Position numbers and translations under genes: made by a program. A DNA stretch of 64,000 nucleotides from Aquilaria yunnanensis (Eukaryota > Streptophyta > Magnoliopsida > Malvales > Thymelaeaceae): NCBI GenBank assembly GCA_039654915.1, contig CM077594.1:111428893-111492892 (forward strand). The letters run 5' to 3'. A model generated the notes under the pieces. It did no database searches. It was not told where the DNA came from and saw only the letters and a program-made list of their open reading frames with translations. Position 1 is the first letter of the stretch. Every line of letters begins with the position of its first letter. Positions 35,177 through 47,983 of this stretch are shown here, one piece after another.

Positions 35177-36391
35177 TACTATTAGTTAATTGATACCATA
35201 TGCACCAAAAGAAAAAAAAAATATTAAATCATTTGGCTCAAATCCTAGAACAACCATCAACTTTTACAACCATCAACTTTTACATTTTCTTGTGACCATC
35301 GAACTTTTATAATTGTACAGCTTAAGCTATTGAATGACTCAGTGAAATGTTTCATAAAATTATGGACCAAACGTGTCTTTTTTTTTCTCTATATCGGAAA
35401 ACTTAACAAGGGAGCATTATAAAATTAAGACAACTATTTCCATGTTGCAGTTAAGCAGTTATTTGAGACCGAAATCTTATAAATTTTTTACTGCACCCTT
35501 TGTGAGTTTTAATATTTAGAAAATCAAACCCTTAGTCCATATATAGTTTTTAGCAGTTTTACAATTAAGGATCCAATAGCCTAATTTTAAAAGTTTAGTG
35601 GTGAATGATTACAAGAAACAAGTTCTAAGGGATGTTTGACGACATATTTGTGAAAGTGTGATAATAACGATCTTGTGAGTTTTGCTGTTCAATTTCAGTT
35701 AAGGTCAAATTGTTCAGATAAGGATCAGGAAAACGAAGAGATAACTATCAAGTAAATAAAAACTAACGCTGTGTGGATTCAATTAATAAAGAAAGAGAGG
35801 AAAGATAAAGGAGAAAAGGAACAGAAGGGATGACTTTTTTTTTTACTAATTTCAAGAGGTGAAAAAAATGTGTAAAGGAGGAAGTAGAGGATCATGGCTC
35901 TGCCTTCTTCTCAATTTCCTATTACCCAAGTAGCAGATGTATACTAATTTTCCTCTCCCTCTCCCTCCCCTTCTCCCAATTCAATCAGAGTGTAAGTGTT
36001 GTAGAGCATCCCAAGAACAAGGGCAGACAGTGAGAATGAAAGAGGGAAAACGTTACTTTTAAAAGTTTAAGTTAATAAAAACGTTATGAAAATAAGTTCA
36101 GCAGTAATATCAACTCAAAATAAAACTCTGTCACTTAGAAATAAACAACTACAAGTACCACTTAAAAAAGGTTTTGCAAGGCAATAAAGGTGACGCGGTC
36201 GAGTCTAAATGGTTTCTTGTGCTTTTTTTAAATTTATTTTACATCCATGTTTCCTTTTTGTACGTAAAGCTTCAAAATATAAGTAGTTTGGCTAGGCATT
36301 AATGCTCATCCTAGAAGCCATCAAGACATGCTGCTCTGGAGGTAGAACTTTGTATCATTCATGGAGCAATTTTGCTCACGACTACTCAATT
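35177..36391. other. AT-rich intergenic DNA
   Basis: No coding sequence, element end or structured repeat found. A short CT-rich stretch lies at 35950-35975. Confidence 0.4.
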
Positions 36392-36890
36392 TACTACTAA
36401 AAAAATACTTTTTTCCAATGACTCATTTTTTAATGGTCAATTTGTTGGAAATTTCCAACATACAAGGCTGTTGGAAACTACGAAAAAAAATTGTATGCTG
36501 TTAAAAAAAATTTCCAGCTGTTAAGCAGTTGGAAGTATGCAAAATTTTCCAATGGCCAAAGCAGTTGGAAAATATTAAGTTAAACGGTCCATCTTCCGTT
36601 TTTATTGTTTCCAACGGACGTTTGGGGTCTTTTTCCAACAGCTTTGGCCCTTGGAAACATTTATAAAATTTTCCAACGGCCATGACCGTTGGAAACATTT
36701 GGGCTCTTTTAATTCATGTAAGGTACACCATTTTCATATTTATTGTTTCCAACAGCTTTGACTATTGGAAACATTTAGGGTATTTTCCAACGACATAGGC
36801 TATTAGAAACAAAAAATTTAAATATTATATATATATATGTCTCATACACACACACCTTTATATATATGCATATTTATATTACATTTATAT

Positions 36891-36966
<76 letters not shown>

Positions 36967-37538
36967 TAATATATATTTACCATAATACATATATATTAAT
37001 ACGTATATATATCTTACACATTATTATTATATTTATACATAGTATATTTTTATACATATTATAATACATATCATATTTTACACATATCATAATAACCATA
37101 AGTAGAATAATATTAATATATGTTGATATAGATATTTTAGAAAGTAAATTTTTATTTTAAAAATATTTTAATAATAATAATAATAATAATTATGAACATA
37201 TTACTACGTATATATATATATATATATATATCACAATATGTATTTATCATAATATAATATATTATATGTTAAAATGCATTATAATATATAATGTATCGAG
37301 AGTATCATATATACCATAATTATATATATATATTAATAACGTATATGATGTAAAGGTCATACATATTCAATTATAATAATAATATTATTATTACTATTAT
37401 TATTATTATTATTAACATTTGATGTATATAATATATATTAACGTATATATCACATATATTAATGTATATAAACATATTATAATGAATATGATCTAATAAT
37501 TAAAAATATTATATTATAAGAAATTGAAAATATTTTAC

Positions 37539-37584
<46 letters not shown>

Positions 37585-38645
37585 CCTAGCAAAAAAAAAA
37601 AAAAAGTACCTAATGGGCCAAAATAGCCTAAACCCAACCCAAACTAACCCTAACTATAAATTCCCTCATCTCCCTCAACCCTTCTGCCGTTCAGCCCTGT
37701 CTCTTCTACATCCTCTTGCCGTTTCTCAGCCACCTCCACCGTTCAGCCCTCTCCTCGCTCTCATCGCTCATCTTAAACCGTCAGCCTATTTCCTCCATGT
37801 CGCTGCGGTCTGCTTGCAACCAACCTCCATTGGCCTCTCCTCGCTTTCATCGCTCATCTTAAACCATCGGCTCTCACCTGACATTCGTCATTCTCCTCGT
37901 TGCTCGTCATTCCTTGGCTAGATCTGTTTCAGATCTGCTTGCTTCTCTCCCTTTCGTCGTTGTGCTCCGTCGCTCTCTTTGCTCGTGCCTGCGTGGCTTC
38001 GGTATGCTCGCCGCTATGATCCGTCTCTCTGCTCACCGACCGTCCACGCTATATCTGCCGGTGATCCGCCTTGGCTACGATACGCACGCCGTTCACCACT
38101 CTAAAATCGAATCTGATATGCCGTTCGCCACTCTAGATTCAGATCTGATACGCTGTTTGCCTTTCTTGTGTTTTTTTTTTTATGTGATATTTGTGAATTT
38201 TATTTTAGAATGATTTTTTTAATTTTCCATAATTTCTGTAATTTTTTAATTTTCATATTTTTGTAATTTTGTGATTTTTTGACCTGCCTATGAATTTTGT
38301 TTATTTTGTTATATAGGTATAAGATATAATTATTTTAAAATTTTTAGTCATATTATAAAATATAAAATATATTTTTTTAATTCATAAATTTTTTTTTTAT
38401 TTTCTTCTTAAAAAGTTTCCAATGGCTGTAGCCGTTGGTATGTTTTCCAACGGCCTTAACAGTTGGTATACTTTCCAATGGCCTTAGTCGTTGGAAAACC
38501 TCTTAACACACTTCACAAGCTTTGGCCGTTGAAAATTTTTTCCAACGCATGCTTTTTCCAACGGTTTTGTTTCCAACGACTTTGTGTTGGAAAATCTAAA
38601 TTTTCCAATGTGAAGCTATTGAAAAAAGCCCATTTTTTAGTAGTG
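36392..38645 (+). mobile_element. Non-autonomous CACTA element
   Basis: Left end TACTACTAAAAAAATAC (first base changed from C) and right end, reversed, CACTACTAAAAAATGGG. Flanking triplets are ATT and ACT, one mismatch. Both ends carry repeats such as TTTCCAACGGC and CCGTTGGAAA (36410-36810, 38410-38630), the same family as the CACTA at 7634. The middle has long AT and AAT simple repeats. At 37655 there is CTATAAATTCCC followed by a pyrimidine-rich, GC-richer stretch to 38170, probably the promoter and leader of the lost transposase gene; its open frames are compositional. Confidence 0.75.
36893..36964. repeat. (AT)n microsatellite, 36 units
   Basis: Uninterrupted dinucleotide run inside the CACTA element at 36392-38645. 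Adjacent AT- and AAT-rich runs continue to 37580. Confidence 0.95.
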
Positions 38646-39399
38646 ACTCTACTAATAGATTGTTTGCATGCTATATAAGTGTTATCCATAACTTTTCGAC
38701 TCTCATTGTCTTTATCCAACAGATTGTGGATCCGTTGAACTCTCTGCAGCACTATTGTTGCGATAAGGTTTCCATTGCTCATCAACTTACCTCTTTTATG
38801 CACGTCATTACAAATTCAATACTTTTTTTTTTAAAAAAAAATAGTATAATACACGTTATTAGAAATTCAATACATGGATAAAAAAATAAGTAACGTAATA
38901 AAGGACTAGGTTTTTCATTTTTAGAGAGACTTGAACCATGATAGGTCAATACCAACCCCCTTGCACTTGAAATTATTATTTCACTAATGATAACCTACAC
39001 TTGTGATAGGCTATTCATTTTGTAAAAAATGATGTTCCATAAGTAATATTGTTTATTTCAATAAGAGTACTTTTTTGTTCATACAAATGTATTATTTAGT
39101 AATATATTGTTCATTTTATAAGAAATGTTGTTCATAAATAATATTGTTTCCTCCAATAAAAAAAATATTATTTCATTCATACAAATATGATATTCTATAA
39201 ACTATTGTTCAGGATACAATCACAATCTTATAAATGATGTTGTTCATTTCGTAAAATGAGCTATCTAGGACATGGTGGCACTTTCAATAATAATTCAAAA
39301 TTGAGGGAGAAAGGAGATGCACAGGATGTACTCTATAGCTACTCTTACTATTGAGCCAAACGTTGAAGCATTCTCAAACATGGATGTTGCAAGTTTAGA
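38646..39399. other. AT-rich intergenic DNA
   Basis: No gene or clear element. Phrases such as TTGTTCATTT and ATAATATTGTTT recur loosely at 39000-39250. Confidence 0.35.
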
Positions 39400-41096
39400 G
39401 GAAAAAACACATTCTATCCTAAAACTTTGATCATTTTTCTATTTAAGTTCTAAATTTTTATAAGATTCTATTTGAGTCTTGAAACTTTTAAAATGTGTAA
39501 CACTACAAGAGAATGGGGTTGGAGCAGCCACAGAAATAGTGGCTGAATGGTGGCTATTTCACCTTTAAGGTGACCGAAAAGATTGGTTGCTGAATGGTGG
39601 CTGAATCCCTAATGGCCAAGATATAGCCACCAAAAGACTACTGAGTGAGGCGACTGAAATATTCGGTCATAAAATGGTGGCTATGACAACCAAATAAAAT
39701 GGTCACTATGGTGACCTAAAATTACAATCGCTCCTCTTTGTTTTTATTTTTTTTAGTTTCATGCGTGTGATTCATATATAATCTAATTTTACTATTAATA
39801 TAGATAATATATATAAATTAATAAACTAAAATAAAATATCCAAATAGAGAATATAAATTTTTATTAATTCAAACGTCCATAATGTAATCCAAATAGAGAA
39901 TATAAATAGTAATTAATTAAAAATCCATAGTATAAATAAAAGTACCAAATTACATCAATATCTAAAATTATTTAATACTAGTGTTTTTCCCAGTTAATCC
40001 CTACTAAACGAATCATACTGTTGATGCTGTTGTTGTTGTTCCTCCTCCTCCTCCTTAGCCCCACTTGAGATGATGCTTCTATATACGGGTTGGATGATGC
40101 ATCCGAAAATGCTAACTCCCAGCAACACCAGTTTTCATATATGTTTCACACTTCAACAAGAACATCATGCAATTTTCTGGTGTCATAAACAAACAAATGG
40201 AAAAGGGCAACAAAAAAAAAGCAAAAAATTTAGGTATGAAGTTCCTAGTGAAAACGAAAATGTGAAGAAACAAAATATTTTGAGAACAAACTTACTAATT
40301 CCTTATCAATTTCAACCAAATTTGGAGAAGCAAACAATGGCTAGCAATATCCCAAATTCCTAATTAGCAATTCCAAGTGAATTTGGAGAAGCAAACAGGA
40401 GATCACAATATCCCTTCAACAATAGAACTTTTTGGAGGAGGAGACTTTCTGTTTTTGCTAAGATGTGGGAGGGGTGTGACTTTTAATTGGTAGGAGAGAC
40501 CGTAATCATGATCGCCAATTCACTGGCCCAAAAAATTCAAAGTTTTTAAGCCTCCCTCCACATGGACACTATCTTTGCTACCAGAAAAACTGTGGCCCAC
40601 TTTGAATTTGGTTTTCACCCTTTAAATAATCAAACAAATATTAAATATATTAAAATGGTGGAGTGACCGTAATAGCCACCACTAGCCGCCAAAATTAAGA
40701 GGTCCACAAAATGTGGTTGCCCTTACGGTAGCCAACAGTGACCAACTTTTTGGTCTCCCAAATGGTGGCCGTGGTGGCCATAATAGTGACCAAAAAGGTG
40801 ACCATATTCAGTTGGTATGTCTTCTGTCACCCAAAAGCTACTTTTTCTTTTAGGAGACCATTTTGGCAACGAAACCTATGACCACCAAAATTACGGTTAC
40901 CATTTTCGGTCACTGTAACCTAATTCTGTTGTAGTGTAAACAATCAATCCTAAACCTTTAGCCACATGTCCTACGGTTAGATTTGTTTTATGACTCAAAT
41001 AGAAATTTGTAAAGTTTTAGGGATTAAATAGAAATTCATAAAATTTTATTTAAATAGGAAAGTTGTAAGATTTAGGACTAAAAGTAGTTTTTCCCC
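39400..41096. mobile_element. Long-TIR MITE interrupted by a CACTA element
   Basis: Left arm 39400-39500 and right arm 40937-41096 are imperfect inverted repeats: left GAGGAAAAAACACATTC, TATTTGAGTC; right reversed GGGGAAAAACTACTTTT, TATTTGAGTC. The insertion at 39501-40936 splits it. Possible flanking repeats, TTGCAAGTT and TTCCAACTT, differ at two bases, so the outer ends are approximate. Non-coding. A similar element lies at 41692-41946. Confidence 0.5.
39501..40936. mobile_element. Non-autonomous CACTA element of a second family
   Basis: Begins CACTACAAGAGAATGGGG and ends, reversed, CACTACAACAGAATTAGG. A perfect TAA duplication flanks it (39498-39500, 40937-40939). Subterminal regions repeat TGGTGGCTA, AATGGTGGC and GTGACCGAAAA-type motifs, unlike the CCAACGG repeats of the other CACTA copies. 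The middle is AT-rich; an open frame at 40070-40363 is not convincing. Confidence 0.85.
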
Positions 41097-41691
41097 TTCC
41101 AACTTGAAAAATATTTTTTAAAAAGTAAGAGTTTTTTATAATTTTTTTTAACTTTCTATGTTTTTCAAATTTAGGAAAAATGCTAAATAATATATGATTT
41201 TTGTAAAAAGAAAATCTTAAAGGATATTTAAAAGTTTTAAAAAACAAAACACATCTCAAAATAAATATTTTTAGTCATTGAAAAGTATTCTCTACCGAAC
41301 TCATACAGTAATAAAAAATTTATTAATGAATTTGGAAATCAAATGGGTAAATAAGATACTAGTTTCCTCAAACTCAAAAAGAATATTTATGAGACCTATT
41401 GAATAAGAACTAATTTTTTATGTCAAGTATGCTCTAGCCCAGGTCAGTGTCTCAGTAATTTAAATGATGATAACAAAGAAATTCTCCACAAAGTTTGGGT
41501 TTTTATTATTTGATGTATAAACAAAAAAAAATATTATATCTACTTTGGAAAAATTGCAAAAGAAAAGATTTGTTCTACTCATTGTAGGAATGAAGGATCA
41601 ATTTTGAAAAACATTTGGAAGAAAAAAATAGTTAAGGAAAAAATAGTATTTTCCCAAAAAGCTTTTGAAATGCAAACCAACAAAAGCCAAA

Positions 41692-41946
41692 GGAATGGCC
41701 ACTTTGAGTCCTAAATCTTTTTCCATTTTTTTTTTATTTAAGTCCTAAAAGTTTGTGAATTTATATTTGAGTCCTAAAATTAACTTAAAAAATACGTAAA
41801 AAAAAATAGTCAGAAGAGGTAGCTAACAGTTTAGGACTATTGTTTAAACATTTTGAAAGTTTTAGTACTTAAATAAAAACATACAAAGTCTTAGGACTTA
41901 AGTAAAAAAGAGACCAAAGTTTTGGACTGAATGTGTTCTATCCCCG
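41692..41946. mobile_element. Long-TIR MITE
   Basis: The left part (GGCCACTTTGAGTCCTAAAT) and the reversed right part (GGATAGAACACATTCAGTCC, ACTTAAGTCCTAAGACTT) form imperfect inverted repeats of about 100 bases. Related to the interrupted MITE at 39400. Ends approximate, no clear duplication. Confidence 0.45.
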
Positions 41947-42412
41947 TCAAGTTTAGATAAAAAAAAATAAAGAAATCTTTATTGCTTATTAAACGCCGAT
42001 TGCAATACATACAAAAATAAAAGTACAAAAGGTTTTTTTTTTTTTTCAAAATGGTTATTGGTGATTTGGGAAACATTTTCCAAATTTTTTTCGTTTAACT
42101 TTTACTTGAGCTAATTGCAAAAAATCCTCTCACATTTAATTAAAATTACAGTTTATCTCATTATATTTCAAAATTCTATACTTTCCCTTGAAAATAAATA
42201 TTTTTTTAGTATTAATTTGACATTAACTTTTCATAGTATTATTTAAACTGCATGTTACATATCTTTAAGTAGCTTTAAATCATTTAGCAATAGTATAACA
42301 GTCAATTAATAATTAAATTATCAAATTTCCTTCTAGTTAAATGCATAAGAATCATATTTTTTTATGTTACTTTGAGGGAACAAACTGTCAGTTCCTGAAA
42401 TAAGAAATAATA

Positions 42413-42701
42413 CTCCCTCCGTCTCAAATAAGTTGAAACATTTGACTGGGCACAGAGATTAAAGTGTATGTAATTTGTGTTAATTTTTTATGTAGTAAAA
42501 GTTTAAATAATGATTAAAAAAGAAAAGATTCTTTTTTGGGTTTTGTGCAGTAAAAGATTGAGTGGATATTAAAAAAAGAGTCTTTATTGGGTTTTGTGTA
42601 AAGGGATTATTTAATTATTTAAATTTTTCCAAAAGAGAAAACGCTTCAACCTTTTGGAACATAAAAAAAAATATGTTTTAAGTAAACTGGGACGGAAGGA
42701 G
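42413..42701. mobile_element. Stowaway MITE (Tc1/mariner)
   Basis: Ends CTCCCTCCGTCTCAAA and, reversed, CTCCTTCCGTCCCAGT, flanked by TA on both sides (42411-42412, 42702-42703). Length 289 bp and terminal sequence are typical of Stowaway. Non-coding. Confidence 0.93.
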
Positions 42702-43517
42702 TATAATAATAATAATAAATAGATATTACAAGTGGATTTGAGCCGTCGGTTATTGTAAGCCCAATATGAGACCTACAGTCATGAATGACATAAATTCATC
42801 CATGACATATGTTCTCTATTAATTTATCAAAGTCTTTATGAAAATGCAAGAGAAAATACAGTTTTATCCAAATTTAGAGGGACACTTTTCGCCTAACCAC
42901 TAGCTGGAAAAAAAAATAGAAGAAAAGTCAAATTGCTCGTGTAAGCGTAACGCATGATAACCGTGCAGTATTTACTGTACAATTGCGAGACTGTCGTTGA
43001 CGCCATAAGGGGAAAACGAAATTAACAAAGACTACGTATTTTACGTACGTGTGGAAGGGCACGACACATGACAATGCACATCCATATTTATTCAGCTATT
43101 TGATTTGGTATAGATATTAAAAAATAAAAAAGGTTATGGGTTTTTTTTATAAAAACTTTTTTACATGTAAGTTTAGAAAATTAAAAAAATAAATTTTAAA
43201 ATAATAATTTAAAAGACAATATAGTAAAAAAAATTTAGTAAACATGAAAATATAACAAGCTGCCAAAAATGTGTATGTTACAATAATTTTACGATGGATG
43301 AGTATTAGATGGTTAAACTCCATCCTAACTCCAAACATGTACTATTAATAAGTATCGATAATCACAATCTTCCTTAGTGTATAGAACGTACGTCTACATT
43401 AGAGAAACTTAAATACCTCTCTCCCTCCACATTTTCAAAAGCAAATATGAATTTAGTGTATACGAGATTCTTCAACATTCGCACAATATTGCTGAACATG
43501 TTTATAAATAATTTAAA

Positions 43518-43882
43518 GGGAAACTTATAATTATTTCTCTGAGATTTTCATAACCTACAGTTTGCTTCTTTATTTTTAAAAACTTATACTTTGCCCATTG
43601 TTTTTTTTATGCTGTCCGATAACAACTTCTGAAATTGTAATTTAAATTATATAATAGTTATCTTTCAGTAATTTTGATCTCTCTAGTATTTTTTTATAGT
43701 TAACATATATTTTAAATTATTATTTTTTCCTTTCTATAAATGTTTTTACCTCTCTATAAATATGTATCAGTATTTTTTAAAGGTCATTTAGTTATAAAAT
43801 GGGGGTAAAGTGTAGATTTTTTAAATAGATGGGGCAAAGTGTAGGTTACATCAAACCACAGGGAAATTTTTGTAATTTTTCC
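43518..43882. mobile_element. Long-TIR MITE with 9-bp target duplication (MULE-type)
   Basis: Inverted terminal repeats of about 80 bases (left CATAACCTACAGTTTGC, right reversed TGTAACCTACACTTTGCC), flanked by a perfect 9-bp repeat TAATTTAAA (43509-43517, 43883-43891). Length 365 bp, non-coding. A related, more decayed copy may lie at 42108-42395. Confidence 0.72.
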
Positions 43883-44469
43883 TAATTTAAATTGTGAAGT
43901 AGTTAAGTTTGGAACAAAAGTTTGTCATAATACAATATGCAAATATAATATTCATTGTTTATATACATATTTGCTATGCATGAATTGGGAGGGATAGGTA
44001 ATTAAGAAATGTGGAATCAAGTATGTAGGTGGTAATAAAGATGTAGATGAAGCAATACCTACAGTCTTTAATTGGCTCAAGGGATCGAATAAGAGTTTGG
44101 CAAAACGGATTTAACAGAGAGTTGAGAAAGAGAATAAGTGACATTGTGGCTATGTAGACACCGAGAAACAGTGATTTAGCTTCCTAAATCATACTTTGTG
44201 TTTTTCCTTTAGTTGGGTTTTGACCGATAGTAAGGCATGTATCTGATTGTGACGACCAATGGTTGGACCAGAATGAGATCAACACATCTTCCCACACTGA
44301 TCGATCAAATTCACCATCTCACTCTTACTGGTTGAAAGCCATTGCACACAGATGAAGTTACCACAAATGATGAGGATACACGAAAATCCATTACGGCACT
44401 AAAATGAAGAAGTTGGGTCTAGAAGAAGAATTTGAGCATTCACAGGAAAAAAACAAAAATGAAAAGCAA

Positions 44470-45110
44470 ATACTATTTGAATTTTTTGTTTTCCTAAATG
44501 TTGTGGTTCGAGAAACGCTCTTTTAGTCCTCATAATTTTTTACTTCGATAGCTGTGATTTTCAAACTTGCAAATATATCGATCCCACAATTGCCCTCATC
44601 TTGTCTACACCTAGGCCTAGTTGTCATATGAAAAAGTTTAGGGAATAGAAGGGAAGAAATGAAATTAATGACAAGAAAAATGGTTTAACCATTACTAAGA
44701 AAAATAAAAAAAAATGACATTAAAAATAAACCTTGTGTCAGTACTTGTAATTTTAATTTTTTCCGAGCATAGCCTTCAAACTCGCAGATTTGCCAATCTT
44801 GCATTGTGCTCATATTGTTTAGTTGGGCCTAATTGTCATATGGAAAAGTATGTGAAATATAAGAGAAGAAATGAAATCTTTAGAGCCTGGAAACGGAGTT
44901 CCACCATTATTGAGAAAAAAGCAAAAACAAAGAGAGAAAAAATTTGGAAAGCGCAAAAAGACAAAATGACCCCTGATTGTCATATGCAAAAGTATAGGGA
45001 ACAAAAGGGAAGAAACGAAATCTTTAGGGACTGGAAAATGGGGTTCCCACCATTATTTAAAAAATGCAAAAAAAAAAAAAAATACAAAACACAAAAGGAC
45101 AAAAAATAGC
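44470..45110 (+). repeat. Imperfect tandem repeat with TTGTCATATG-starting blocks
   Basis: Blocks starting TTGTCATATG and continuing AAAAGT, GGGAA, AAGAAA, GAAAT occur at 44621, 44833 and 44977. The last two are 144 bases apart. An ATG-started open frame at 44714-45109 (131 codons) spans the last two blocks in frame, giving two Lys-rich units, each with CHM, RNEIFR and WK. Before each of the first two blocks a further shared stretch, CTTCAAACTCGCAGATTTGC-like, shows the unit was once longer. I regard this as a repeat first; a gene is possible but unsupported. Confidence 0.55.
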
Positions 45111-45639
45111 ACTATTAACTTCGTTCCATCTTCATAATATAGTAATAATGTAAGAGCAAATGATCATTACAAAGGAAGGAATTACGCTTTTTAATTTCTT
45201 TTTTTGAGAACTCTCGTTCGCACGAGTGGGTAGGGGGAGGTGGGGATAGCACCAAAATTCTTCTTCCTCGATCCTATACCAAGAATGGTAGTTAAAGTAT
45301 ATTTTAAATCCACATTCAGAAGTGCTCCTACAAAGCCTACTAATCACATGTACATGGACTGCATTTTGTTTTAAGAATTCTAATAATTAAAAAATATTTT
45401 AAAAAATTAAAATCCACATTTCTGTAGTTTATTGCATTTAGAAAGGAATAAGTTTATTTTCAAAAATGGGTTTTGAATTGACTTTTCCATACAATCGCCA
45501 CCATTTCGACCATTTATTTAGGAAGAAATGAATTTGTTTTTTAGAATCTGGCATTTGATGTCCAATCCCCTTGCTCAAGAAGGGACAATCTTATATAGTT
45601 GTTTCATTTCTCTAGAAACTTTAAGATGTAGGCATCTAC

Positions 45640-46130
45640 ATTTACAGCCAATTCTCCTAATCCTTTATATCATATTTTGGGGTGCGAGCAAGTGGTGTCA
45701 TCAGTCAAGTTCCTATTAGTTTTTTGTCATTGATAGTGCTTCATGGCGGTCATCAAGTCTAGGTGCAGCAGCATAGCTTTGGATGGAAGTAAATGCTCCT
45801 CCAAGGCTAACGGAGGGGCAACTTTTCCCTAATTGGGCTTCTTTTATTGAAGCTAAGTTTTTGGCCATTCAAGGGATGGTGCACATACAGCCTCACAATT
45901 GGCTTTACTAAATATTACTATTGTGTTATGAATTACTCTTAAGCTTTGTCAATTTTACAGGGTACTTTGGCTCTCAATTCCTTGATAGTGAGCTTGGTTC
46001 AATCTCTCATATCTTCAATGGAAGTCTTGGATTGTTGTATTCTAGTGGTCATGCCTCATTTGCGTGTGTCTATGGCACATAATTATGCTTCCTTTCTCCT
46101 CTTTCATCTACCTTAGTTGTATTATTTTGT
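45640..46130 (+). pseudogene. Possible LINE 3'-end remnant (RNase H-like), weak
   Basis: Translated fragments such as ALNSLIVSLVQSLISSMEVL followed by VSMAHNYASF resemble the C-terminal region of plant LINE polyproteins, where an RNase H domain ends in a HVPR...VAHxLA motif. Several frames and stops are involved, and no reverse transcriptase precedes it. Confidence 0.3.
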
Positions 46131-46312
46131 TTACTGAAAAAATGGCTGGCAATGAGGGCAAAGTATATACTTCTCAAATAGAATGAGGTAAGGTGTAATA
46201 TTATCAAAATTTTGGAAGGCAAATTGTAATTAACCAACTTAAATGAGTAATGTTGTATGTAACAAGTGTGCTTATACAAGTGGTGGCCTGCGACGGCTTC
46301 ATCATGTGCCAT

Positions 46313-47074
46313 TGTACGGGTAGGGAAGACTTCTGATGGAGGAGAGCACTTTTGGAGGAGATTGCCCAGTGGAATGTACCTGAAATACTCTAGAAAACAC
46401 AGGTCAGGAGGTCCCCGGTGTGTATTCCCGGGGATGAGCCTCCGACGCCCAAATCAGTATTTTCAGATAATTGGATTATGTACTCTTTTTTGTATTCAAA
46501 GAGAACTCTTTTTCTTCTCCTCCTTACCCCCCTAGGATGCTTTCTGGGTATTTTATAAAGGAGGCGTACATAAACCATTTTCCTCTTGTGGTCGCTCTAG
46601 ATCACGACATGTGTCCGGTGGGATGCAATCCCTGCTTTTCCTGGAGCGAAGGGACATTTATCTCAGCAAAGGTCGCCTGGTTGACAGCCTAGGCATTCTG
46701 AGAGTGTCGTATCGAAACGTCCCTCTGATGGCGTGCTCCAGTGATAGCGTGTTAGAATGTACTTGGGGGACGACTTTTATGGGGAGGTGTCAGAGGCTCC
46801 TTAAATGCTTTGTTCGTACTTTCCGAGGTTACTCTGACGTCTCTGGGAATGTATTCCCCGAGGATGGGTCCTCCGAGGGATACCCCTGTTTCCGAAGGGG
46901 CTCTGATCTCTCTACCGAGGTTGGTCTTACCATTTCCCAAGGAAGCGAATTCTTTACATTAGGTCAGGGGAATCGTTCGTCCTACCGACCTCGGCTGGCT
47001 GTTTCCCTCTGGCGAAGTCGGTACTCCGTCAGGTCTGGGAGCTCAGCCAGTGATGGGCACCTCGGCTATCAACA
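46313..47074 (+). mobile_element. Possible solo LTR, GC-richer than surroundings
   Basis: A 760-base island of balanced composition in AT-rich DNA. It contains CCCCGGTGTGTATTCCCGGG, CCTCCGACGCCCAAATCAGT and a TATA-like GTATTTTATAAAGGAGG near 46550, an arrangement I know from plant LTRs. It could start TGTACGGG and end ATCAACA, but no target duplication supports these ends. The open frame at 46611-47141 (176 codons) matches nothing I recognise. Confidence 0.4.
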
Positions 47075-47365
47075 AGCAAACAAGGTATTATACAGTGTTA
47101 ATGAATGCGTACAATCCAAATTTTTACAGCTTTCTCAATAACTTTTCAAATAATGCATGGATTACATTTAGTCAAAGTAACATATAACTAAGATAAGAAA
47201 CAATTGTAGTATAATAAACAAGTAAAATGTTAACTTAACAAGCAAAAACTAATTTAACTCAAATGAAAAACACTGCAACCTTACCTAGCTAGATACATGG
47301 AAAGTAGAAAGATGTTTTACCTTAAATAAAATGCGATCGTTAATATCCAACTATAGAATAAAGTA

Positions 47366-47600
47366 CTACTTTTGTCTTGTAAAATTTATCCTCTTTACTA
47401 TTTATAGTAATTAATTAATAATTTTTTAAATTTTTTTTTTACAAATATAAACTTTTTATATTAAAATAATGCCTAAAAGACTCTAATTTATAAATATATA
47501 CTTTTTTAAAAATTTTTATAATATAAATTAATATAAATATATTTAAGACAAATTTTAGTCGAAAGAGGTAAAAGACCCAGCTTTTATTAAAGGGAGGGAG
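47366..47600. mobile_element. Stowaway-like MITE
   Basis: The right end, reversed, is CTCCCTCCCTTTAATAAAAG; the left end, CTACTTTTGTCTTGT, is more decayed. Flanked by TA (47364-47365, 47601-47602). Length 235 bp, non-coding. Confidence 0.6.
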
Positions 47601-47983
47601 TAGTAAAGAATAAAATCGAAATAAGTACATCAGCGAAAGATGGATTTGCTTCTATTATGGGACGTAATTGCAACATTGTTTTGCTCAACAGCAGCACAAT
47701 GCAGCCATATCTATTACTATATATATAATTCAAGTGCCAATAGTGTGATTTACATATCATGTTTGTACGATTATAATGTACTTCTTTTGTCATAGGTTAT
47801 ATGAAATATTTAGGTCCGATATAGAGTTAAAAAAGGAAAATAAAATTATGTTTTATTTGTTTTATTTTTGGCTTTTCTCATGTAAATAAAAAAAAAAAGA
47901 AAATAACTGATATTAAAATTATGATTTAAAATTTAATATAAATATTAAAATTTTATAAGAATTTAGAATTGTTCAAAATATTA

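Noticed and set aside
37613..38213. Two consecutive ORFs of about 100 codons
   Set aside because: Pyrimidine-rich leader of a CACTA element; the translations are Ser/Leu/Pro-rich with no known match.
46611..47141. 176-codon plus-strand gene
   Set aside because: No recognisable domain and it lies in a probable LTR; open frame explained by balanced composition.
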